DNA of 24,529 bases. Source: Clostridia bacterium (GTDB lineage: Bacteria; Bacillota; Clostridia; TANB77; CAG-508). A program made the position numbers and the translations under genes. The notes beneath the pieces are model-generated. The model was not told the origin of the DNA, did no database searches, and saw only the letters and a program-made list of their open reading frames with translations. How positions within the stretch are numbered: the first letter of the stretch is position 1; each line of letters begins with the position of its first letter. Where the stretch lies: assembly GCA_022790685.1 (NCBI GenBank), contig JAAVXQ010000094.1:1-24529 (forward strand), in the 5' to 3' direction. Positions 16,382 through 22,829 of this stretch are shown in pieces.

Positions 16382-16879
16382 ATGATAAAAAATAAAAATG
16401 GAATAACAATGGTTGCTTTAGTTATTACAGTAATGGTAATGCTTATAATTGCCACAATTTCATTTGTTACAGGAAAAGAATTGTTAGATTCCTCAAAAGT
16501 AAAAGGATATATTACAACAATGTATATGGTAAAAGGCGAAATAGAAAATATGAATGAATCTTATGAATTTGATGGAGATATAAATCATTTAATAGGAAAA
16601 ATGCTTGATACAGGAGATTCAGGTACAGTGGAAAAATTAAAAAAGATATATGAAGATGAAGGTATGGAGGGAAGACAAACTGAAATATTAGGTTCTAATA
16701 CTTGGTATGTGTTAGATAAAGAAGATGTAAATAACCTTGGTATAAAAAATAAAATGTTAAATGATGGAGAAGTATTTATAGTAAATTATACTTATGGAAT
16801 GGTAATATATTCAAAAGGATATACCATTTCTGGAAAAACAACTTATTCATTAGAAGGACTTACAAAATTAGAGTTTTAA
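16382..16879 (+). CDS. Pilin-like protein with prepilin-type N-terminus
   Basis: The protein has 165 residues. It opens with a short basic leader MIKNKNG, followed by ITMVALVITVMVMLIIATISF, a single hydrophobic helix like those of type IV pilins and pseudopilins. The likely processing point is after the glycine. The usual Glu at position +5 is not present (Ala or Val instead), so assembly into a fibre may be unusual or absent. The remaining 130 residues are hydrophilic, with no domain I recognise. TTGGAGG gives a strong ribosome binding site. No other secretion or pilus gene is nearby, so the role is unknown. Confidence 0.65.
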   Translation: MIKNKNGITMVALVITVMVMLIIATISFVTGKELLDSSKVKGYITTMYMVKGEIENMNESYEFDGDINHLIGKMLDTGDSGTVEKLKKIYEDEGMEGRQTEILGSNTWYVLDKEDVNNLGIKNKMLNDGEVFIVNYTYGMVIYSKGYTISGKTTYSLEGLTKLEF

Positions 16880-16922
16880 ATTTGTAGTAATATTACATAA
16901 AATAGATATAAGGAAATATGAA

Positions 16923-17550
16923 ATGAAAGAAAAAGAAGAAAATAGATTAAATTTACTAAAAGTAGAAGAAAATAAATTATATGAAAGCGGAATAGAATAT
17001 GTTTGTGGAATAGATGAAGCAGGCAGAGGTCCTCTTGCAGGACCAGTTGTAGTAGGAGCGGTTATACTTCCAAAAGCTTCTTTTATAGAAGGAGTTAATG
17101 ATTCAAAAAAAGTATCTGAAAAGAAAAGAGAAAAAATTTATGATCAGATTATAGAAGAAGCAGTAGCATATAGTGTTCGGAATAGTAGACCAAAAGACTA
17201 TTGACGAAATAAATATATTAAATGCTACTAAGCTTGGTTTAACAAGAGCAATAGAAGGTCTTAAAACAAAACCTAATATTATAATGGTAGATGCACTTAA
17301 TAATATTGATACACATGGAATACCATATATATCGGTTGTAAAAGGAGATGCTAAAAATTATTGTATAGCAGCAGCTTCAATAATTGCTAAAGTTACAAGA
17401 GATAGAATTATGAAACAGTGGGATGAAGTATATCCTATATATGGTTTTTCAAAACATAAAGGATATGGAACTGCTGAACATATGAGAGCCATAAAAGAAA
17501 ATGGACCCTGCATATTACATAGAAGAAGCTTTATAAAAAATATAATATAA
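16923..17550 (+). CDS. rnhB: Ribonuclease HII, requires one +1 frameshift
   Basis: RNase HII cuts RNA in RNA-DNA hybrids and starts removal of misincorporated ribonucleotides. The joined protein has 208 residues. Catalytic residues are D31 and E32 in GIDEAGRGPLAGPVVVGAV, D123 in MVDALN and D142 in VVKGDAKNY; IAAASIIAKVTRDRIM follows. The zero frame from 16923 reads CGG at 17178 and ends after 93 residues, before the third and fourth carboxylates, so the short product cannot be active. Skipping C17178 turns AVAYSV-RNS into AVAYSVGIVDQKTIDEINIL, the normal family sequence. There is no ribosome binding site for the second part. Confidence 0.95.
17175..17181 (+). other. +1 recoding site 4 (rnhB): GTT-C-GGA
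   Basis: The zero frame reads GTT CGG AAT and stops at a TGA eight codons later. Skipping C17178 gives Val85-Gly86 in the conserved VGIV segment. Confidence 0.9.
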
Positions 17551-17587
17551 TTATTTAAGTTATACAAAAGAAGGAGAGAAAAGAAGA

Positions 17588-18892
17588 ATGGATATTAAAA
17601 CTATCATTCAGAAAAAAAGAAAAAAAGGTGAATTAAACAGAGATGAAATAAGATACTTTGTTGGAAAGTTCACAAGAGGAGAAATAGAAGAATCACAAGC
17701 GGCTGCCTTAATGAGTTATATATATATTAATGGACTTACAGAAGATGAAATTGTAAATTTAAGCTTAGCAATGGCAGAATCAGGTGACAAAATAGATTTA
17801 AGTGGAATATCAGAAAATATTGTTGATAAACATAGTACAGGTGGAGTGGGAGATAAAGTAACTATTATATTATTACCTGTAATAGCAGCTCTTGGAATAC
17901 CAGTAGCTAAAATATCTAGTAGAGGATATGGAGTTACAGGAGGAACTATAGATAAATTAGAAGCAATTCCTGGATATGATCCTGAAATATCAATTGAAGA
18001 ATTTAAAGAATTAGTTAAAAATAATGGAATAAGTATTATAAATCAAACTTTGAATTTGGCTCCAGCAGAAGGAAAAATGTACAAATTAAGAAATCAAATA
18101 GCTTGTACAGATAGCTTGCCAATAATTGCAGCGAGTTTAATGAGTTTGAAACTTGCCACAGGAAGTACAAAAATAGTTTTTGATATATGTTGTGGAAATG
18201 GAACTTATATAAAAACAAGAGAAGATGCGAGAAGACTTGCAAAATTATTAGTAAGATTAGGAAAAAGATTAGACAAAAAAGTTGCATGTACAATAACTTC
18301 AATGGACGAGCCTTTAGGATATTCCATAGGAAATATTTTAGAAATGCAAGAAGTTATAAATAGTTTACAAGGAAGAATGCCTGAAGATTTAGGAGAAGTT
18401 GTAGTTACTTTAGGTGGACTAATTTTAAATATAGTAACTGAAAATAAAAATAGAGAAGAAAATGAGCAAAAGATAAAAGAAGTATTAAGAAATGGACAAG
18501 CTTTTGAAAAATTTAAAACAATGATATCAAGTCAATATGGTAGTTTAGAATATGTAGAACATCCAGAAAAACTAAAAAGTGCAAAATATATTATGCCAGT
18601 ATATGCAATAGATAGTGGAACAATAGAAAGAATTGATGCTGATATTGTAGGAAGTATAGCAAGATATTTAGGCGCAGGAAGAATGAATAATGAAAAAGAA
18701 ATAAATAATACAGCAGGTATTGTATTAAATAAAAAAATAGGTGATAATGTTACTTCAGGAGAAATTGTTGCATATATTCATACTGATGATGAGAGTAAAA
18801 TTTCAGGTGCAACGCAAAATTTGCAAGATGCATTTAAACTAACAAACAAGAAAATTCCAATAAAACCTAGAGTTTTAGATATTATCGTATAG
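17588..18892 (+). CDS. Pyrimidine-nucleoside phosphorylase paralogue with altered active site
   Basis: 434 residues of the thymidine/pyrimidine-nucleoside phosphorylase family, which splits nucleosides with phosphate to a base and (deoxy)ribose-1-phosphate. The order is a small alpha domain, the phosphate loop KHSTGGVGDK (H82), a Gly-rich loop, and a C-terminal alpha/beta domain (GAGR.NNEKEI, HTDDE). The frame is intact. Several normally invariant positions differ from the downstream copy: SSRGYGVTGGT replaces SGRGLGITGGT, CCGNGTYIKT replaces CGKGAFMQT, and the base-binding lysine at position 187 is Leu (AASLMSLK), while R168 and S183 remain. It may be inactive on pyrimidines or specialised for another substrate. 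It begins 37 bases after rnhB with GAAGGAGAG as ribosome binding site. Confidence 0.88.
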   Translation: MDIKTIIQKKRKKGELNRDEIRYFVGKFTRGEIEESQAAALMSYIYINGLTEDEIVNLSLAMAESGDKIDLSGISENIVDKHSTGGVGDKVTIILLPVIAALGIPVAKISSRGYGVTGGTIDKLEAIPGYDPEISIEEFKELVKNNGISIINQTLNLAPAEGKMYKLRNQIACTDSLPIIAASLMSLKLATGSTKIVFDICCGNGTYIKTREDARRLAKLLVRLGKRLDKKVACTITSMDEPLGYSIGNILEMQEVINSLQGRMPEDLGEVVVTLGGLILNIVTENKNREENEQKIKEVLRNGQAFEKFKTMISSQYGSLEYVEHPEKLKSAKYIMPVYAIDSGTIERIDADIVGSIARYLGAGRMNNEKEINNTAGIVLNKKIGDNVTSGEIVAYIHTDDESKISGATQNLQDAFKLTNKKIPIKPRVLDIIV

Positions 18893-18908
18893 AAAGGAAA
18901 AGATATAT

Positions 18909-20206
18909 ATGGATATATTAGATATCATTGAAAAAAAGAAAAACTCTATGGAATTGGGAAAAGAAGAAATAGAATTTTTTATAAAAAATTATTGTAATGG
19001 AAATATTCCAGATTATCAAGCAGCAGCTCTTGTGATGGCTATATATATAAATGGAATGACTCAAGATGAAATTTTAAACTTGACAATATCTATGGCAAAT
19101 TCAGGAGAAGTTTTAGACTTAACAGATATTTCAAAAAATATAGTAGATAAACATAGCACAGGAGGAATAGGAGATAAAGTTACTTTAATACTTTCACCAA
19201 TTATAGCAGAAATTGGAATACCAGTTGCTAAAATGAGTGGAAGAGGACTTGGAATAACAGGAGGAACGATAGATAAATTAGAAACAATTCCTCGGATATA
19301 GAACAGGTATTTCTATAGAAGAATTTAAAGAAAATGTAAAAAAAATAGGAATAAGCTTAATTTCTCAAACTATGGATTTAGCTCCAGCAGATAAAAAAAT
19401 TTATGCACTTCGTGATGTTATAGGTTGTACTGATAGTATTCCGCTTATTGCTTCAAGCATTATGAGTAAAAAGATTGCAGCAGGAGCAAATAATATTGTA
19501 TTAGATGTTACTTGTGGAAAAGGTGCATTTATGCAAACAAAAGATGAAGCGATAAAACTTGCAAAGATGATGAAGCTTATAGGGAAATGGGCAGAAAGAG
19601 AAACTATTTGTGTTATAACAAATATGGATGAACCTTTAGGATATGCTGTTCGGAAATAATTTAGAAATGGTAGAGGCAATTAATAGTTTAAAAGGTAATA
19701 TGCCATCAGATGTAGAAGATGTTGTTGTAAACTTAGCTCTACAAATAATGAAACTTGCAGGATATAATGATATTTCTAGAAATAAAATACAAATATTAGA
19801 TATAATAAAATCAGGAAAAGCACTAGAAAAATTTAAAGAACTTGTAAAGCTACAAGGTGGAGATATAAGTTATATAGATAATCCAGAAAAATTTGAAAAA
19901 GCACCAATAATTACTCCTATAATTTCAGAAGCAAATGGGTACATAGAAGAATTAGATGCTGAAATAATTGGAAAAGTATGCTTAAACTTAGGAGCAGGCA
20001 GAAAAAATAAAGAAGATGTAATAGATAATAGAGTTGGTGTGATACTTACGAGAAAAATAGGAGATAAAATAGAAAAAGGTGAAGTAATAGGCTATATTCA
20101 TTCAAATGATATAAATAAAACAGAAACAGCAATGGAAATGATGAAAAACGCTTATAAAATAGGAACAAAAATTAAACAAAAAAAGAATATTTTAGATATT
20201 ATATGA
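18909..20206 (+). CDS. pdp: Pyrimidine-nucleoside phosphorylase (canonical copy), requires two +1 frameshifts
   Basis: The joined protein has 431 residues and all the family's key features: KHSTGGIGDK (H82), KMSGRGLGITGGT, R168 in YALRDV, S183 and K187 in ASSIMSKK, CGKGAFMQT, and a C-terminal domain with GAGRKNKEDV and GYIHSND. It is broken twice. At 19290-19296 (CCT-C-GGA) the zero frame gives IPRI then stop, whereas the skip gives IPGYRTGISIEEF. At 19648-19654 (GTT-C-GGA) the zero frame gives AVRK then stop, whereas the skip gives AVGNNLEMVEAINSL. The unshifted product is 130 residues and lacks the sugar and base site. The paralogue just upstream is intact at both homologous positions. It starts 16 bases after that paralogue and is presumably translated from the same mRNA. 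Confidence 0.93.
19290..19296 (+). other. +1 recoding site 5 (pdp): CCT-C-GGA
   Basis: The zero frame reads CCT CGG ATA TAG. Skipping C19293 gives Pro128-Gly129 in DKLETIPGY. In the upstream paralogue, the homologous bases 17969-17974 read CCT GGA without the C. Confidence 0.92.
19648..19654 (+). other. +1 recoding site 6 (pdp): GTT-C-GGA
   Basis: The frame then in use reads GTT CGG AAA TAA. Skipping C19651 gives Val247-Gly248 in EPLGYAVGNNLEM. The upstream paralogue reads ATA GGA at 18326-18331. Confidence 0.92.
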
Positions 20207-20235
20207 TTTTATTACAAAGGAGGAAAAGAAAAATA

Positions 20236-21645
20236 ATGGAAGAACAAGAGGGAAAATACTTAAAAGAGAAATTATTTAATATAAAAAGAAATGGATGGGA
20301 CAGAATAAAAGAAGAAGAGAAAGAAGCAATTTATAAATATGCAAATGAGTATATTTACTATATAAATAAATCAAAAACAGAAAAAGAAATAGCTGAAAAT
20401 TCAAAAGAAATATTAATTAAAAATGGCTTTTGCGATTTAGCAGAAAAAGAAGAATTACATCCAGGAGATAAGGTGTTTTTTGTAAATAAAAGAAGAAGTC
20501 TTTTTGCAGCAGTAATAGGAGAAGAGAATGTTGATAGTGGATTAAATGTAATTGCAGCACATAGTGATTCTCCTAGAATAGATTTAAAACAGAATCCGCT
20601 ATATGAAGATGATGATTTAGCTTTATTTAAAACACACTATTATGGTGGAATAAAAAAATATCAATGGACCAATATACCACTTAGTATGCATGGATTGGTG
20701 GTAAAACCTGATGGAGAAAGAATAAATATAAATATTGGAGAAAATGAAGAAGACACAGTATTTACAATTTCTGATTTATTACCACATTTAGCTGGAGAAC
20801 AACTAGAAAGAAAACTTAAAGATGGTATTCAAGGAGAAGAATTAAATGTATTAGTAGGAAGCATACCATATAGTGATGAGACAGTAACAGAAAGAGTTAA
20901 ATTAAATATATTAAAATTATTAAATGAAAAATATGGATTAACAGAAATAGATTTTACAAGTTCAGAAATAGAGTTTGTACCAGCTATGAAAGCTAGAAGT
21001 TTAGGCTTAGATGCTAGTATGGTGGGAGGATATGGCCAAGATGATAAAGCTTGTTGTTATGCGGCTTTAAGAGGAATACTAAATGTATTTATTCCGAGAA
21101 GAACTGCAATTTGTGTATTAATAGATAAGGAAGAAGTTGGTTTTAATGGCACAACAGGTATGAATTCTAGACTATTTGATACTTTTGTATCAGAGCTTTT
21201 AAATAAAACAGGTAATAATTATCCAAATGCTTTAGAAAGAACCTTTAGTAAATCAGTTGTAATATCAGCAGATGTAGATGCAGCTTATAATCCAAATTTT
21301 GCGCAAACATATGAAAAAAATAATGTGGCAAAACTAAATAAGGGTGTAACCATAGTAAAATATGGAGGAGTAAGAGGAAAATCAGGTGCTTCAGAGGCAC
21401 CATGTGAATTAGTAGCTAATTTAAGAAATATATATGATAAAGCAGGTGTGAAATATCAATCTTCTGAACTTGGAAAAGTAGACAAAGGTGGAGGAGGAAC
21501 AATTTCTTTATGTTTTGCAAATAGAGGAATGGATGTTATAGATTCAGGAATACCAGTTATGGGAATGCATTCTCCATTTGAAATAACAAGTAAATATGAC
21601 TTATATCAAGCATATAAAGGATATGAAGCATTCTATAAATCATAA
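20236..21645 (+). CDS. M18 family aminopeptidase
   Basis: A cytosolic zinc aminopeptidase that removes N-terminal (often acidic) residues. I choose the ATG at 20236 (469 residues, MEEQEGKYLKEKLF): GGAGG lies 12 bases before it, while the upstream in-frame ATG at 20203 overlaps the pdp stop and has no ribosome binding site. Family motifs are AAHSDSPRIDLKQNPLYED (first metal His/Asp), HYYGGIKKYQW, GYGQDDKACCYAALRG (bridging Asp), DKEEVGFNGTTGM (catalytic Glu pair), SADVDAAYNPNF and the C-terminal GMHSPFEITSKYDLYQAYKGYEAF with the last metal His. It is complete and uninterrupted. It lies immediately downstream of pdp in the same direction. Confidence 0.92.
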   Translation: MEEQEGKYLKEKLFNIKRNGWDRIKEEEKEAIYKYANEYIYYINKSKTEKEIAENSKEILIKNGFCDLAEKEELHPGDKVFFVNKRRSLFAAVIGEENVDSGLNVIAAHSDSPRIDLKQNPLYEDDDLALFKTHYYGGIKKYQWTNIPLSMHGLVVKPDGERININIGENEEDTVFTISDLLPHLAGEQLERKLKDGIQGEELNVLVGSIPYSDETVTERVKLNILKLLNEKYGLTEIDFTSSEIEFVPAMKARSLGLDASMVGGYGQDDKACCYAALRGILNVFIPRRTAICVLIDKEEVGFNGTTGMNSRLFDTFVSELLNKTGNNYPNALERTFSKSVVISADVDAAYNPNFAQTYEKNNVAKLNKGVTIVKYGGVRGKSGASEAPCELVANLRNIYDKAGVKYQSSELGKVDKGGGGTISLCFANRGMDVIDSGIPVMGMHSPFEITSKYDLYQAYKGYEAFYKS

Positions 21646-21696
21646 AATATAGTAAGTCTATAAGTAAATTTTTGTACACTATATAAATTTATTAAC

Positions 21697-21733
21697 AAGG
21701 AATGTTTTTTGCATTTAGCAATTAACATTCCTT
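21697..21733 (+). terminator. Probable terminator after the M18 aminopeptidase
   Basis: The arms AAGGAATGTT (21697-21706) and AACATTCCTT (21724-21733) flank a 17-base loop that can pair a little further. The following T-rich stretch is interrupted, so efficiency is uncertain. The rest of the 262-base gap holds only the next promoter. Confidence 0.65.
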
Positions 21734-21829
21734 ATTCTATTATTATAAAATTATAATTTAACAGAAAATAATATAAAAAAGTGTGAGTTTTATAAAAAAA
21801 TGTCAAATAAAGTAAAATTTAAAAATATA

Positions 21830-21858
21830 TTGTTTAAAAAAGTTTAGTATGATATAAT
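21830..21858 (+). promoter_or_regulatory. Promoter of the rubredoxin/NuoE/NuoF operon
   Basis: TTGTTT (21830-21835), a 17-base spacer and TATAAT (21853-21858), with TG one base before the -10. It is 49 bases upstream of the rubredoxin-like gene. Confidence 0.75.
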
Positions 21859-21907
21859 TCTAATTGTGCAAAATATTAATATAATTTTATATTAGGAGGA
21901 AAAGAGT

Positions 21908-22027
21908 ATGAAGTATAAATGTACAGTATGTGGATATGTACAAGAATTTGATGGAGAAATACCAGATGATTTTGTATGCCCAATTTGTGGAGTTGGAAAA
22001 GAAAGCTTTGAGCTTGTCGAGGAATAA
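21908..22027 (+). CDS. Short rubredoxin-like protein
   Basis: A 39-residue protein with two CxxCG knuckles, YKCTVCGY (C5, C8) and FVCPICGVG (C24, C27), that would bind one iron atom. Normal rubredoxins have about 52 residues. The segment between the knuckles is shortened here, as in the rubredoxin-like domains attached to rubrerythrins and reductases. AGGAGG lies 8-9 bases before the ATG. By family it should carry single electrons, or help in oxygen or peroxide defence of an anaerobe. It heads the unit that contains NuoE- and NuoF-like subunits, with an intervening hairpin that may reduce downstream expression. Confidence 0.85.
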   Translation: MKYKCTVCGYVQEFDGEIPDDFVCPICGVGKESFELVEE

Positions 22028-22057
22028 AGAGTGGAAGTAAAAATCTGCTCTTTTTTT
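22026..22057 (+). terminator. Hairpin with T-run between the rubredoxin gene and nuoE
   Basis: AAAGAGTGGA (22026-22035) pairs with TCTGCTCTTT (22044-22053), including two G-U pairs, followed by T to 22057. It looks like an attenuating terminator. No separate promoter for nuoE is visible in the 35 bases that follow, so some read-through is expected. Confidence 0.65.
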
Positions 22058-22095
22058 AAAAATAAAATTTTTAAGAAAAAGAAGGAGGAAAAGTG

Positions 22096-22587
22096 GTGGA
22101 AGAAGAAAAAGTAAAATGTGATGGATGTACTGGAAAAGATCCAAAATTAGAAGAAATCTTAAATACATATATTCAAGACAAAAGTAATTTAATACAAATA
22201 TTAAATGAAGTACAAGAATATTATGGATATATTCCAGAAAAAGCACAAGTAGAAATTAGTAAATATTTAAATATACCTATGGCAGAAATATATGGTGTTA
22301 TAACATTTTATTCAAGATTTACTTTAAAACCAAAAGGAAAATATCATATAGCAATATGTTTAGGTACAGCATGCTATGTAAAAGGATCTGAAAAAATATT
22401 AGATAGAGTAAAAGACAGATTAAAAATAGAAGTTGGAGAAACTACAAAAGATGGAAAATATTCTTTAGAGGCAACAAGATGTATAGGTGCATGTGGATTA
22501 GCACCAGTGTTTACAGTAAATGGCGAAGTTTATGGAAAAGCAACAGTAAAGATGATAGATGAAGTTTTAGATAAATTGGAGGAATAA
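22096..22587 (+). CDS. nuoE: NuoE-like [2Fe-2S] subunit (thioredoxin-like)
   Basis: The protein has 163 residues from the GTG at 22096. The GTG at 22093 is also in frame, but the GGAGG at 22084-22088 gives better spacing to 22096. An N-terminal helical domain (LNEVQEYYGYIPEKAQVEISKYL, then YGVITFYSRF) is followed by a thioredoxin-like [2Fe-2S] domain with the cysteine pairs CLGTAC and CIGAC. The family is the 24-kDa subunit of NADH dehydrogenase, also found as the small subunit of NAD(P)-linked and electron-bifurcating hydrogenases and formate dehydrogenases. An extra N-terminal cysteine pair (CDGC) is present. The NuoF-like neighbour makes a diaphorase module; no full complex I genes are visible. 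Confidence 0.92.
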   Translation: MEEEKVKCDGCTGKDPKLEEILNTYIQDKSNLIQILNEVQEYYGYIPEKAQVEISKYLNIPMAEIYGVITFYSRFTLKPKGKYHIAICLGTACYVKGSEKILDRVKDRLKIEVGETTKDGKYSLEATRCIGACGLAPVFTVNGEVYGKATVKMIDEVLDKLEE

Positions 22588-22592
22588 TAGCT

Positions 22593-22790
22593 GTGTTAGA
22601 ACTAATATATACATATTATATGGCTTATGCCATGCCATTATTTTTTGTAGCATGGATGGTAAAATTAGTAGGAGAATTCGCAAACTACAAAACATTAGAA
22701 AAAATAGGTAGAACGAGTATGTGGTTAACATTTCCAGTATTTATTCTTAAAATATTTGAAATGCTAGATGAACTTATGAGTTTATACTAA
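22593..22790 (+). CDS. Small hydrophobic protein between NuoE and NuoF
   Basis: A 65-residue protein starting with GTG at 22593, with TTGGAGG 10 bases before it. It begins five bases after nuoE stops, so translation is probably coupled. It has two hydrophobic stretches (about 5-26, YTYYMAYAMPLFFVAWMVKLVG, and about 43-57, MWLTFPVFILKIFEM) joined by a polar loop with Lys/Glu/Arg, so it is likely a two-helix membrane protein. I do not recognise a family. Its position inside a redox-subunit pair suggests a role in placing the soluble diaphorase at the membrane; that is inference only. Confidence 0.7.
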   Translation: MLELIYTYYMAYAMPLFFVAWMVKLVGEFANYKTLEKIGRTSMWLTFPVFILKIFEMLDELMSLY

Positions 22791-22829
22791 AAATATATAT
22801 GTATTAAAATAAAAAATAGGAGGTAATAA

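Noticed and set aside
4938..19653. Simple reassignment of CGG to another amino acid
   Set aside because: Changing the meaning of CGG as a three-base codon would leave the following sequence in the wrong frame with early stops. A shift of one base is needed at every site.
4935..19654. Random sequencing or assembly errors as the cause of the breaks
   Set aside because: Errors would fall mostly in the many A/T homopolymers and vary in type. All six are an extra C before GGA outside homopolymers, in conserved genes, and coincide with the only in-frame CGG codons. A systematic artefact cannot be fully excluded without reads.
4900..19660. Classic frameshift signals: RF2-type Shine-Dalgarno plus stop, or -1 slippery heptamers
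   Set aside because: No common upstream Shine-Dalgarno-like element, no in-frame stop at the shift point, and no X-XXY-YYZ heptamer; the required shift is +1.
18909..20206. Second phosphorylase as a pseudogene
   Set aside because: Both breaks follow the same CGGA rule as in essential aspS, and all active-site residues and the rest of the frame are preserved.
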